A stretch of 64,000 nucleotides of DNA from Stereum hirsutum FP-91666 SS1 (Eukaryota > Basidiomycota > Agaricomycetes > Russulales > Stereaceae), in the NCBI RefSeq assembly GCF_000264905.1, contig NW_006763136.1:1889550-1953549 (forward strand), written 5' to 3'. Positions 47,975 through 60,402 of the stretch are shown one piece after another. A program made the position numbers and the translations under genes. The number at the start of each line of letters is the position of its first letter. The first letter of the stretch is position 1. The notes under the pieces are model-generated. The model made no database searches. It was not told the DNA's origin and saw nothing but the letters and a program-made list of their open reading frames with translations.

Positions 47975-48621
47975 GCATAACAGAGGTGTCAGGCCCTTCC
48001 TTCTAAATATATATTGGTTTTGGTAGGTTGATTTACTCATGAGTGAGAGAGAAATGTGCTCACACTAGGGCTCTCCACTGTATCAACGTGTCGCTTGATG
48101 CCAACCCAGCATTTGTTGGTCCATAATCAGGTGTTTTTGGATGTTGCATATCTACTCTATACCATCAAAGGCAGAAGTCCCGGGCTTTTTTTTTCACCAA
48201 CACACTACTTGCGGCATCTCATTCTTGTTTCGATACAACAGCCGGTCGTTAGTTGCGTATTCCAAGCTCATCATCCTGTTGAGATGTGGCCCTTGTCTAT
48301 TCTGCTGCCTCACCTTCACCCGAAGTGTTTTGGGACACGGAATATAATTCTACTGCCTTGTCCCGATAATATATACCCCATCGTGTACAATACTCACTGC
48401 GTCTAGCAAAGTTCCTACAAGTACTCGTATCCACTACGAAAAGTGCCACAGAATCGTCTGAATTGTTTGATAAGAAGCATGTCCCTAAACGGCAGTGAAC
48501 GCTCACGGTTACCGACGCGGTTCTAATGTTTCGGTCGGGCGTCCGTCTTCTCCCTGTCGTCGAACCCTCGCTCCAGACTGAACTCGACGACGACGGCGAC
48601 CACAACGACTGATACCCGACC
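47975..48621. other. Intergenic before LCB2 copy 1
   Basis: 3' flank of the PEX39-like gene and promoter of the first LCB2 copy. No gene seen. Confidence 0.4.
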
Positions 48622-48629
48622 ATGCCTTC
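48607..48629 (+). promoter_or_regulatory. Conserved leader/start context of LCB2 copy 1
   Basis: A 23 bp stretch spanning the ATG at 48622 (core CTGATACCCGACC before the ATG) is identical to 58645-58667 at the start of the second LCB2 copy. GAC-rich sequence lies upstream in both. It may be a preserved leader element or a trace of duplication. Confidence 0.55.
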
Positions 48630-50839
48630 TCCTTCGCCTATAGCCTATAACGCAGGTCCGCCTAGCCCATCCATGTTCAAGAAGAAACGGTCGTCATCCT
48701 CCCTTTCCCCCATGTCGTCTGCTGCCTCTTACCTCGCCGCCGTCTCCCAAGCAGATGCACGCGCCAGATCCCAGAATGCTTCACCCACCTCGACGCCCGC
48801 CCTTTCGCTCTCGTCGACCGTCACGGGCTCCTCGGAGGACACTGTTCTCAAAGAGTACGACAGTGAAGCGGACAACGGGCCTCTTAATTTGCCTCGCGTA
48901 CCTCCTAACTCCGAGCAGGTCTTCTCCACCGTGCACTCTGAATTCGGCCACTGCGCGAACGAACAGTACAGGTATACGTCTGCTCATAGACAAGGTACCG
49001 AGGTTGGACTGCCAATCGAGAAGGAACCGCCATATTACATCGTCCTCACCACGTACTGTGGCTACCTGATTCTCATTTGCTTGGGACATCTTCGCGACTT
49101 TTTCGGCAAACGATTCTATGCTTCTTACTACACACATTTGACCCCTCATGATGTCAGTGTCTTCTCATTTTTTTCTGATTTTATTGGCTCTATGGGAGCG
49201 AGGATACGTCCCCGGGCGATTGCTCTGCTTTCTCCTATACCAAATATCGGTGCTCATAAAATTCTTTCCTGCAGGGATATGCGCCGTTAAACTCGGATTT
49301 CGACTCTTTCTATACCCGTCGGCTGAAAGCTCGCATGGACGACTGTTTCTCAGCACCGACCACGGGTGTGCCTGGACGCACAGTTGCTCTTTTGGACCGC
49401 GTATCAGACGACTACAACCTAACGTTCAAATACACCGGCGGTCGCACGCGTGGACTCAACATCTCATCGTACAATTATCTCGGGTTTGCACAAGCACGCG
49501 GCGGATGCGCTGATGCTGTCGAGGATGGTATGCGTCGCTACGGCGTTGCTGTTGGTGGAGCTCGTCGGGAAGGTGGTACCTCCGAACTTCACGTCCAGGC
49601 CGAGGCTCTTGTCGCTCGCTTCGTCGGACAAGACGATGCTCTCATCAGCTCGATGGGTTTTGCGACGAATTCGACGATCATCCCGGCCTTGGTATCGAAA
49701 GGCTGCCTCGTCATCTCCGACGAGCTGAACCACGCGTCCATCCGCTTCGGTGTCCGGTTGAGCGGCGCCAACGTTCGCATGTTCAAGCACAACAATATGA
49801 AGAACTTGGAGAAGCTTCTGAGGGAGGTCATCAGCCAAGGCCAACCGAAGACACATCGTCCGTGGAAGAAGATCTTGATCATCGTGGAGGGTCTCTACAG
49901 CATGGAGGGCACTCTCGTTAACTTACCGGCTCTGATAGAGTTGAAGAAGCGATACAAGGTAATTTCCATGTCGTGATACCCTGTGCCAAGCTACATGCTC
50001 ATATGTGATGGCAGTTCTACCTATTCGTCGATGAAGCTCACTCCATCGGTGCGCTTGGTCCACACGGGCGTGGTGTTGCCGACTACTTCAATATCCCTTC
50101 GCGGTCGATCGACATTCACATGGGCACTTTCACGAAGTCATTCGGCGCTGCAGGTGGCTACATCGCAGGCAGCAAGCAATTGATTGATCGTCTGCGTCTT
50201 CGCGGTCACGGCGGAACGTATGCCGAGTCCATATCCCCCCCTGTGCTCATCCAAATAATGGCTAGTATGGCCAGCATTATGGGCGTTTCCGCCGCTGTTG
50301 TGTCGAAGCATAGCACCAACCTTTCTGGCTCCTCGATCTCTACTGTCCAACAAGCGCTCGAGCAGCACCCGGGCCCCGCCCCTGCTTCAGCTCTTCCGGC
50401 CTGGATGGATCTCCCACCCGCTCTTCGCGATGGCTCCGAGGGCCGCAGCCGCCTTCGTCGTCTCGCTTTCAACTCACGCTATCTTTCCCGCGGATTGACC
50501 AAGCTAGGCTTCATCACCTACGGTGTCAACGATTCGCCCATCGTCCCTCTCCTACTGTTCAACACCGGAAAGATGTGCGTCTTCCATCGTGCCATGCGCT
50601 CACGCAAGATCCCGATCGTCGTCGTGGTCGTCGCCTACCCTGCCACGCCGCTCGTGACGTGCAGAGTCCGCTTCTGCGTCTCCGCGGCACATACGAAGGA
50701 GGACATTGACGTCGTACTGGAGGCTTGCGACGAGCTCGGCGATAAGATGGACTTGAAGCATCTTTCAGGCGAGCGATGGTCGTTACAGAAGATCAAGGAC
50801 AATGCCGCAGAGTTGGTCAACATGGTGGAGATCGAGTGA
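48622..50839 (+). CDS. LCB2: Serine palmitoyltransferase subunit 2, copy 1
   Basis: PLP-dependent subunit of serine palmitoyltransferase in the ER, which condenses serine with palmitoyl-CoA to 3-ketodihydrosphingosine. Three exons (48622-49152, 49275-49958, 50015-50839) give 679 residues. The N-terminus is Ser-rich (MPSPSPIAYNAGPPSPSMFK). A membrane segment (YIVLTTYCGYLILICLGHL) precedes GYAPLNSDFDSFYTRRLK. The catalytic domain has NISSYNYLGFAQARGG, DELNHASIRFGVRLSGANVR, ILIIVEGLYSMEGTLVNLP, FVDEAHSIGALGPHGRGVAD and GTFTKSFGAAGGYIAG, where Lys about 446 would bind PLP. It ends LVNMVEIE. Both introns are phase 0 and sit at exactly the same places in copy 2. It needs an LCB1 partner, not seen in this window. 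Confidence 0.95.
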
Positions 50840-53800
50840 GGCTAGAGCGGCTGCTGGACGATTTGAAGATGATGACTTTTGATTACGGGTTGATCTCGCT
50901 GTTGTGTGACGCTTGCACCAGACGTACATACAGGCTACTTTCACCTCTTAAGTACATTACTACCATTATTCTTCGTTTGTTTTATATTTTATCCTTAATT
51001 CGTTAGAGTCCTAGGACCGTACTTTTTCTCCCGTGTTGTGATACCTTATTGTATCTCCTGGGCCTGTGGCTGCCAAAATCATACGCCAGGCCAGGTGCTT
51101 ATCGCTCGATGTAGCAATCGCTACTGCCTAACTGCGTCACCAACGCTTCGACGTCTTATCGTTTGTGTGACTCCAAAGTCCAGAGGTCTTCGGACTGACT
51201 AGTCGTTGTGGCACTCAAGTTTTGAACTCCACACCAGTACACATGACAGCAAAGACGATACTTCAGTTCCGATTCCATTACAGTGACATTACAGAGGAGC
51301 ATAGCGATGTTGATGTTGAGAACGTCATGGCCGACACGGTTAATCTAGGTAGAAAGCATAGCGGTCTAATGGATGTGCATGTGCAAGTACGAAACGAACG
51401 AAAAATATCGGATACGGGGTATATGTCAATAACGAAAGCGACAACGAAAAGGACCAAATCCATCCACGACATCCGGAGAGAGAGAGGCTGGTCCGTGCAG
51501 AGCAGAGGCAGATATAAAGGCTACATGAAGACTTGTTGAGATGAAGGAAGTTCGTTGACGACGAAGATTGTTGATGGATGGGATGGCGATGCAGTGTTTG
51601 AGAGGTGCCGGTGAGGTGAATAGTTCGTTTGGGAAGACCTCATGACGAGGTCTTTAGCGGGGTGGCGAACGGGCAGCGATGGCGCGACATTGGTAACATT
51701 CATCGTTTACGGTGTCGACAACCTTTTGCACGTCGGCTCCATATACCTGGGAAAGCGTCAGAGACGAAACGCCACAGAGCAATACAATGAGGAATGTCAG
51801 TCCATCAACATATCAACAAGCCCACAAAGATTAGGTAATCACTTTTTTGCAACCGGGTTCACGACAACCTTTCGGATGGATGATACTCCATTCGCAGTGA
51901 CTTGAGTTGCAGTCCATGATAGCCACGACGAGGTGGCGCTGGAAATGCTGCATACAGAAGAGGGTATATCAGAGAGGTGGCGGAGGAGCGTCAGGGTCAG
52001 TAAAGCCTACCCCGCATCGTGACCACTTTGTTCCTTCACTTTAAAGAAGAATATGAGAACTGGCGATGGAACGTGAAATGTGAAGGAGGGAACATACGCT
52101 ATTCGTCGGCACATGAACTATGTCAACTACCTGTGGGCGCGAGGGTAGTACTACGGTGGTTGGGAAAGAGATCGGGAGGACAGCGACCAAGATGGGACGA
52201 AGTTGTATTGTCTTGCGCAGGCCCGGCCAACAGAAACTGTTTATATGCCGAGGCGAGGAAGAAAAAAGTCGAGTCAAACGGAGGGCACCGGGTAGCGGGC
52301 GTTGGAAATTTATAGCCAAGGATTAGTATCACAGAGCTCGAGACAGCCTGAGTGACGGGGGTGGCGGATGGCCTCGTAGAACGCCATTTCGTCTGTGCTT
52401 TTATACATACGCCAGACTGACGTGGAAGGGAACGAAAGAAACAGACGACAAGAACCAAGATGACGCTCAAATCCTTTGACTCGGGTTGCGTATCGCAGCT
52501 ATCGACGCTTTGGAGCCCAAACACGGAAGGTTCGGTTGGCCGCTTCGGTCCGCCTTCCTCATATGGACTTCCGGAAGCAAATCACGTCTTCGCCTTCCGC
52601 TCTTCCTGCGCTCTTCAGCCCAACTTCACGCAGCCATCATTGCAGAGATCCTAGGTTCACTAGGTGCAATCCTCGCTCTCTTCTTCAATCCATATGCACC
52701 CAGATACGCCTCTGGTCTTCTTCGGACGTCATAGAGCTTCACCAGACACACGTTACCAACTTACGATGACCTTCGATCGGATGTTGTTGAACAGCTGTTT
52801 TACGTGGTTCCCCTCATTTGCTATGCTCAAACCTTGAACTTCATCCACGACAGGCTCGCACAGCGGAGCCAGGTGCCTCGGGGTCGAAGCATTCCCTGCC
52901 ATCATGACCGCGAATGATAGCGAATATAGCCTGTATATGTCACCAACACACACGAAACCCTTCCATGGATATTTCTGCTCACACAGTTCGCCGTCTCTGG
53001 ACTCACGTAGGACTTATCCGATGCTCTTTTGCGCGCTCGTAATGTTAAAGTAAGTGCTTTGGCTGATAGCACGGCATACTAGGCTGTTTCCCGGCTTTGG
53101 CAGAACCTCGTTGATTAGAATTGTCTTATCTCGAGACTATAATTTTATCCCGTATGCCGTATACTATTCAGTAATCGTCGCCATGAACGACATCGGCGGT
53201 TCGATATGCCGCACAAGCTCTCGTCTCACAGCGAGCTATCTGTATGGGCATCACACCTGTCTGTTCTTTGCACATCTTCTGTCATGATCTAGCCATCCCT
53301 CGCCTTCAGCTCATCCATCGAAGACCGTACCCATGGTCATTTCTTCGTTTCGCACTGCATGCTGCTGGGTCAGCGATCCGGGTACGACATTACACCTGAA
53401 ACGGTGCCTGTGTCTACCTATGACCTGTTACAGTCTTATCTGTCAACTGAGCGCTCAGCACTGAGCAGTTTTCGCAGATGACGCATTATTGGGTCTACAG
53501 TGCTGAAGCACTCGTAGTACATATCAAACTTCGTTGTCTTCCTGAGACTTCTTCCTGACTCGTGTGGGCTCTCCTTGCCTCGGTGTCCTTGTGGTATCGG
53601 TCGGATCAATGAGCGTCACATCGGTGCCTCTTCTCAGTGGGAGACCGAAATGAGTCGAGTTGTTGCATTCTCCAGCAGAACCTCGCCACCTGCTGCCAAC
53701 GGCCTGAATGAGGTCGACTGGATAATGTGCATTGGTCGCCGAGACTCGGACCTTGCACTGATGGTGTTTGGTCAAGATAAGCGTCGTTCTTCTTTCTCTC

Positions 53801-54690
53801 ACTACGTAGGAGCTGCAAAGCTTCGATACTGTCATGATTCGTGGCGTTAGCGTAGCGATCGAGGAAACCATGTAAAGATTGCATACGGTCTGCGCAAGTT
53901 ACTCCTGGATCCGCACGAATCTAAGGGCCGGTACCTACCCTTATTGTGAGGAAAGCAGAATTAGCTCTAGCTGTATGGATCACCGGCTCCGACTCTCAAC
54001 CCTCAAGGGAGCGATCGTTTGTATGTGTCCTCTTTGTTTCGTAACGCTCTTCTCCTACGTGCTCTAGAGCTCACCATATGGCATACCTGGTATCCCAGTC
54101 AGGTCTGACGTCGTCCTAGGGACTTGTGCGAACAAGGCTTGCTGGAGACTCGAACTACCGCCACACATACAGCTTTCGGGCGCTCGTCATAGTCTCGTTC
54201 GACGATCAAATAACCACACATGATGGCAAGATCGACTTTATCTCTATTCGTCTGCCTTCGTGCTACTGATGATGCGTTAGTTGTCTCCTTCTGTGATAGC
54301 TTTATGTCCTGTTGGGCTTGAGTTCCTTATTATCGATGCGGTGATCGCCGCCGAGAAAGTGCTTCCAACGGTCGAGCTCATGGGGAATTGGTGCCTGGAG
54401 TTTACTACTACAGTAGCAGCAAAATGACCAAGGGAAGGCCGGATTCGAAGAGAAAGGTGGCCTGGGGTCAGGTAGTGGGGCCCAATCGGTGTGCCACAAG
54501 TATCGTCTGACACTCACCCGTCCTCGATAGCTCGTCACCTATCCTGTTCCTCACACCGAAAGCTTGCAATACCCACTTCCATTCCTCGGATCTTCAAGAG
54601 CACTATCGTCTATCAGAATTCGGTTCTTGGTGCGACGATTGTAGAGATTGTCCGTACTCGAGCTTTTACTATGTGGGTGCATAATTTATT
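50840..54690. other. Spacer between LCB2 copy 1 and SDR, no supported gene
   Basis: A 3.85 kb stretch. Hydrophobic frames occur near 52486-52734 (+) (IIAEILGSLGAILALFFNP) and 52780-52910 (+), and could be remnants of a membrane-protein gene. I could not chain them into a model or name a family. Confidence 0.4.
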
Positions 54691-55877
54691 CTAAATTATC
54701 ATCCTGACCTTCAACTTGTCTTCTTCCACAATCTCTGCCTCTCTTCCCAAAAGCTCCTCCATATCCCAGGTTGCTGTGGCACGGAAGGCATCGTATGAGC
54801 CAATCTGAGTGCGCAGACACAGTCGAATCCAAAAGACGCACCACTGATATATCGACTCCTTAGCCACTCCCTCCTCTCCCGCGTCAAAAATGCGATCGTA
54901 TCTCCCGGGAGCTCCGTCGAATCATTCAATAACCAGTGTAGGTGCTCAGGCATACGCTTACCCATCTCCGTCCCTATCATTCCAGGATGAACGGCGTAGG
55001 CCAGCAGCCCTTCGTCCCCGTGGTCCACCTGCACCCAATTCGAGCTGAGTACTGATTTTATTAAGCCATACTAATTGTATAAGCTTACATTCATGAACTC
55101 AGTGAGACGAAGAGTCGCGAGCTTCGTCGTTTGATAAGCAGAGGCCTGAATAAAAGGTCGCACAAAGGGAGTAAATATCAGTCTACTGTGTTAGCGTGGA
55201 TAATAATGAGCCTGATGTGCTCTCACCCCCGGTTCAAATCCATGCGCTCCCACCGAACTGACAGTGATCACCGTTTTATCTCTGCTTTTCAACACTATCG
55301 GAAGGAAAGCGTGGGTCACGAGGAATAGTCCTCTGCGGCGAGTTCATTCAGGTTTAATCATTTAGCGCACTCTTCGTGGAAAACCCTACCTGACATTGAC
55401 CTCCCACGTATGCCACCAGTCATCCACATCAATATCCTTCATCGGCGTGAAGGTCTCAAGCCACCCCGCATTATTCACTAATATATCCAGACCATCATCT
55501 CCGAACGCTTTTTCGACATCTTGCGCTGCCCGCTTGACACTTTCCTTGTGCATAATGTCGATTTGCAGCTTCAAAACCAGTGGCGCCGGGTGGCCTGCCT
55601 CGAAAGCAGCTTGGATGATCTCAGACTCGAGGCTGTCAAGGGATGATCGAGCCCCTATCGCAATCTTGGGGACACCGGAGCGTGCAAAGGCCAGGGAAAT
55701 GCTGCGTCCGATACCTTTGGAAGCGCCAGTGACGAAGACGGAGTGTGATTTGTGGGAGGCCTCTGCATGCTTAGGGTCAATGAAGGGGTAGGTGTCTTGG
55801 TGGAGTGTTTTGCAGAAGAAAAACCCTTTTGTGAAGCGGTACAAAACGGGTGGAATCAGAACCCTGGGCTCGATCAA
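54691..55877 (-). CDS. Short-chain dehydrogenase/reductase
   Basis: NAD(P)-dependent oxidoreductase with a Rossmann fold. The start at 55877 gives MIEPRVLIPPVLYRFTKGFF, an N-terminal extension that may associate with membranes. The cofactor motif is VFVTGASKGIGRSISLAFAR. Next come LDILVNNAGWLETFTPM and WWHTWEVN, then a splice to the middle part with VITVSSVGAHGFEPG and the YxxxK active site SAYQTTKLATLRLTEFMN. The end is YAVHPGMIGTEMGKRMPEHL and DTIAFLTRERREWLRSRYIS, then over the last intron ATWDMEELLGREAEIV and VRMII, TAG at 54691. It sits between the two LCB2 copies on the same strand as copy 2. The motifs do not specifically match the sphingolipid 3-ketoreductase TSC10. Substrate unknown. 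Confidence 0.82.
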
Positions 55878-56452
55878 GAGCGGGAATGAGCTTGACTTTT
55901 ACCTTGGTGCGCAGGTGGCAAGGCCATGATATCTGACTGGGTGGTTGTCAAGGAGGGTGGGTGGTCATGAGCGGTCATACCCCGCTGCGCCTTTTATACA
56001 ACCAGAATGACGCCTGGCAGTCTAAACCAGATCGATCAGGGGAATTGTCATACTCAGAGCAACGAGTGTACTGTGCACTAACGCACTGAAACAGCGTCAA
56101 TATTTGATGAGTTGCCTTGCCTGGTCCCAGGTATTCGACGTTGCGCTCGGGGATGATTAATATCGCTCACAGCGCCCATAAAGATTGCATAACACCGGTG
56201 GTGCCACACCGCGAAACGCCAAAAGTGCAAGTAGCAATTGCAGTGGGTGGTAAATTAATAGGTATATGGAAGAGGCAGACGCCTGAAGCAGATCGTCTAC
56301 GGGTCGTGTTAAGGATAAGATAAAAATATACAACGCAAGAAGATGAGTTCAGTAGTAAGGTGCTTTAGATGGTGGTATGTAGATCCATTAAACTATCGCA
56401 CACACCGACAACATCCTTATTGCTCTCTAATAGTCATTCGCGGCACATCTCC
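55878..56452. other. Intergenic between LCB2 copy 2 and SDR
   Basis: About 575 bp, 3' flank of LCB2 copy 2 and promoter of the SDR, both on -. No gene seen. Confidence 0.4.
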
Positions 56453-58652
56453 TCATACTAAAATCTCCTCCATATTGACCAGCTCGACAGCATTATCCTT
56501 GATCTTTTGCATCGACCACCTCTCGCCCGGATAATGCTTCAGGTCGAATATATCGCCAGCCTGGTCACACGCCTCCAGCACGACGTCGATATCGTCCTTC
56601 GTGTGCGACGCGGAAACGCAGAACCGAACCCTGCACGTCATGAGCGGTGTCGCGGGATAGGTGACAACGACGATGACGATAGGTATCTTGCGCGTGTGCA
56701 TGAATCGATGGAAGGCTGCCATTTTTCCGGGGTTGAATAGGAGGAGGGGGACGACAGGAGAATCGCAGATCCCGTAGGTGATCATGCCCAGCTTGTTCAA
56801 TCCACGAGCGAGGTAGCGTGAGTTGAAGTTGAGACGACGGAGGCGGCTGAGGCCCTCGGAGCCATCGCGGAGAGCGGCCGGGAGGTTCATCCACGCGGGT
56901 AGGGCTGCGGCGGGCGCGAGGCCGGGGTGCTGTTCGAGTGTCAGATGGACTGTGGAGGTGGAAGAGCTGGAGGAACTAGCACTGTGCTTCGAGGTGATTG
57001 GAGCGGCTGCGACACCCATGATACTCGCCATACTAGCGATGATCTGGATGATGACAGGAGGTGACATAGATTCAGCGTACGTTCCGCCGTGACCGCGAAG
57101 ACGCAGGCGATCAATTAAGGACTTGTTGCCCGCGATGTAACCGCCTGCAGCACCGAATGATTTCGTGAAGGTTCCCATGTGGATATCGATTGACTTTGGA
57201 GGAATATTGAAGTAGTCGGCAACACCACGGCCATGCGGACCAAGTGCGCCAATGGAGTGAGCTTCGTCCACGAACAAGTAAAACTACGATTCATGTCAGT
57301 AAATAGCCTACAACACGGTCAAGTGGGATTACCTTGTAACGTTTCTTGAGTTCCAGGAGAGCCGGGAGATTGACCACGGTACCTTCCATGCTGAACAAGC
57401 CCTCCACAATGATCAGAATCTTCTTCCATGGACGATGCGTCTTGGTTTGGCCTTGGCTAATAGCCTCGCGAAGAATGTTCTCCAGGTGCTTCATGTCATT
57501 GTGCTTGTATGTACGAACGTTCGCGCCGCTCATGCGGACCCCGACACGGATAGAGGCGTGGTTCAGCTCGTCCGAGATGACGAGGCATCCTTTCGAAACC
57601 AAAGCGGGGATGATTGTCGAGTTGGTCGCGAAACCCATAGAGCTAATGAGCGCATCCTCTTGTCCAACGAAACGGGCGACAAGGGCTTCAGCCTGAATGT
57701 GCAGTTCCGAAGTACCGCCTTCCCTCCGAGCCCCTCCAACTACAACACCGTAGCGTTTGATTCCGTCCTCGACAGCGTCCGCGCATCCGCCGCGTGCTTG
57801 AGCGAAACCGAGATAATTGTAGGACGAGATGTTGAGACCGCGTGTACGAGTGCCCGTGAGCTTGAAGGTGCGGTTGTAATCGTCCGATACGCGGTCCAGA
57901 AGCATGACTGTGCGTCCGGGAACACCTGTGGTAGGCGCAGAGAAACAGTCGTCCATACGGGTTTTGAGTCGGCGGGTGTAGAATGAGTCGAAATCAGAGT
58001 TCAACGGTGCATATCCCTACGTAAGACAGGTGAGTAAGACGGACCGATATAAAATATGAATGGCCACATTGAACGGAATATTGTTCTGAAGGAAATATGA
58101 TGAGAGAGAAACGTTGCTCACATCGTGAGGAAGCAAGTGTTTGTAGTGGGAGGTATACAACCGTTTGCCGAAGAAGTCGCGCATGTGTCCCAAGCAGATG
58201 AGGATCAAATAGCTGAAGTACGTGGTAATGACGATGTAGTACGGAGGCTCGTTCTCGACGTGATCCCCAACATCCTTGCCAGGCGGATGGGCAGACGTAT
58301 GCCTATACTCCTCGTTCGCGCAATGACCAAATTCGGAGTGCACGGTGGAGAAGACCTGCTCGGAATTCGGTGGGACGCGAGGGAAGCATAATGGACCATC
58401 CGCACCAGAGTCGAACTCCCTGAGGACGGAGTCTTCCGTAGAGCCTGTCGCCGACGATGAGAACGAGAGAGCGGGTGTTGATGTCGGTGGTGAACCCTTC
58501 AGAACTCTGGCACGCGCATCAGCTTGAGCTACGGCCGCCAGATAGGAAGCCGCAGAACTCATGCCAGAGGACTGAGACGACGGGGAGCGTTTCTTCTTGA
58601 ACATAGATGGGGTGGGCAGCCCCGAGCTGTAGCCTATGGGTGAGGAAGGCAT
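56453..58652 (-). CDS. LCB2: Serine palmitoyltransferase subunit 2, copy 2
   Basis: A second complete LCB2, inverted relative to copy 1. Three exons (58652-58122, 58016-57333, 57283-56453) have lengths 531, 684 and 831 nt. The first two are identical in length to those of copy 1 and the intron phases match. The product is 681 residues. It starts MPSSPIGYSSGLPTPSMFKK. All catalytic motifs are kept: NISSYNYLGFAQARGG, DELNHASIRVGVRMSGANVR, FVDEAHSIGALGPHGRGVAD and GTFTKSFGAAGGYIAG with the PLP lysine. Differences cluster in the N-terminal Ser-rich part, the region after the membrane segment (PPGKDVGDHVENEPPYY), and the loop ITSKHSASSSSSSTST. It ends LVNMEEILV. With no stop or frameshift it should be functional. 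A specialised or differently regulated paralogue is likely. Confidence 0.95.
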
Positions 58653-58667
58653 GGTCGGGTATCAGTC
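58645..58667 (-). promoter_or_regulatory. Conserved leader/start context of LCB2 copy 2
   Basis: Identical over 23 bp to 48607-48629 of copy 1, spanning the start codon. Upstream is a CGTC/TCG simple repeat at about 58672-58694. Confidence 0.55.
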
Positions 58668-60402
58668 CTTGTCCTCGTCGTCGTCGTCGTCGGCCAAGTT
58701 GTCGTCGGCTGAAGCAAGTGGTGGTCACACGAAAGAGTGGGATACATAAGCCGGGCCATTAAGTACATCAAAGCGCAGAGCGTAATGAGAATTGAGTGAG
58801 CAACGTACACGTCGGATCGGCACGGGGACTCGGAAGAGGAAAGGACCAGAAAAGGACCGGCATCCATCCTCTTCACGATCCGGAGCTTTTCAGTTGTCCT
58901 AATTTTTCCTAGGGCATATGTCATCGGAAACATCCCCTTCTGACTTCTGTGTTCATCGTTTCGTTCCCGGATATTTCTTTTCCTAACTTTTGTTCTCATT
59001 TTTCCTTCCTTCCTTTCATGCTCTCTGAATCCCGACGGCCCGACGGAATGATTGAGATGTGGCGTAGATGTGGCGACAACATCGGTGCAGGGTGTACGAA
59101 AACGCAAACATGTTCTATCATATTGTTGACCGACACCGAAAAGACCTAGTAAGAAGGACTAGTTCAAACCTCCTCAACGCCTAGCGCCGTATTTTAGCAA
59201 AACTTGAAGTGGCCCGTGAGCTGACGATGAAATGCCCGCAAACGACATCTACTCGTTTCGTCAGATACTTTCAGCTCATAATCTGTTCGCGGTGAGCCTC
59301 ATCCATCGCATCCACTCTGGCAGAGCAGGCGATTCCGCTGCAGACTGAGAGGTTAGTACGTAGTCTTTGGAAGCGCCTAATATTCCCGCCTGGCCCATCG
59401 GCGCTGTCATATTCTGCAGGTCGTAAATATCTCGGAATCTGATCTTTAGACCCAGGATTGACAAAAATAGCATATCGTATGTGTGCGCTTGACCTTCGCT
59501 TGCTGTCTGAATCATGAAGGTTGCTGTGGCGGAATACCACGGACTGCTACACACCTCTTGAGACCAAGAGCTATTAGGCAGGTGGAGGGCCAAATCGACT
59601 GTTCGGGTCTGATCAGAACAAGGATATGCAGCGTAGGCCTGATGAACGTCATAGTCCTAAAGTCATCCATCCTGGAAGTTCCGGCGCTAGTGTTTAGCTC
59701 TGACAAGCCACAGGAAGGACAGTTCGAGGCGAACTCTTGACAAGAAGGGCTGCCATATGAGCATGCCTCTTTGACGGGTTATAGTGCAAGCCATGGGCTT
59801 ATTAGTGATCGCGGGAGGAGGTCAAGATAAAGCAGCAAAGCTTGTGGTAATTCCACATATAATGTGGCTTCATCTACAGGATCAGTGGCAAGTCTAAAGT
59901 ATTGCGTGGCGAAGTTGCGCCACACAAACGGAATGGACACTAAATGAGCAACCGTGGACAGATCGTTCTGAAAGCAGGGAATGCGTGTATTAGGATGACT
60001 TCATGTGGGGGATATTGCCTTAGACTCACATCGTCCATGCCTGGGCCACATAAAGCTGATCATGAATTGCACGCCTCATTATCCGATGATGATGAGATAT
60101 GTGCCCAACGCATTGGAGAAAAAATCAGAGAAAAATCAGGAGATATAGCGAGATGGAAACCAGTCAGACCATTCTCATTACATGCATAATGGAGACAGCG
60201 GTGAATAGGAGGACGGGGGAGTGAGGGCGGGTTGAAAACGCCAAGCCGAGTGCGATATGACTGTATTCGGAAGCAGCCACAGACGAGATCGACCGGCCAG
60301 CGTCCCCTTCAAATCAATCTTCTCCGGCCCTGCTCCCTCTCCCGTTAAATACCCTGTCCCGCCCCCATAACTCGCCCATCTGCCCTCCTCTCTTTACCCG
60401 CA
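58653..60402. other. Divergent intergenic 1.75 kb
   Basis: Promoters of LCB2 copy 2 (-) and UDP-glucose dehydrogenase (+), with a trinucleotide repeat near 58672-58694. No further gene recognised. Confidence 0.4.

Noticed and set aside
55228..55240. Sequence resembling a tRNA B box (GGTTCAAATCC)
   Set aside because: It lies in SDR coding sequence (GFEPG region), and no A box or cloverleaf could be placed.
55396..55791. 131-codon plus-strand open frame
   Set aside because: Antisense shadow of the SDR Rossmann exon.
57435..57986. 183-codon plus-strand open frame
   Set aside because: Antisense shadow of LCB2 copy 2 exon 2.
48622..58652. Self-resistance gene within a biosynthetic cluster for a serine palmitoyltransferase inhibitor
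   Set aside because: Duplicated targets do occur in such clusters, but no polyketide synthase, NRPS, P450 or transporter is visible here, so there is no support beyond the duplication.
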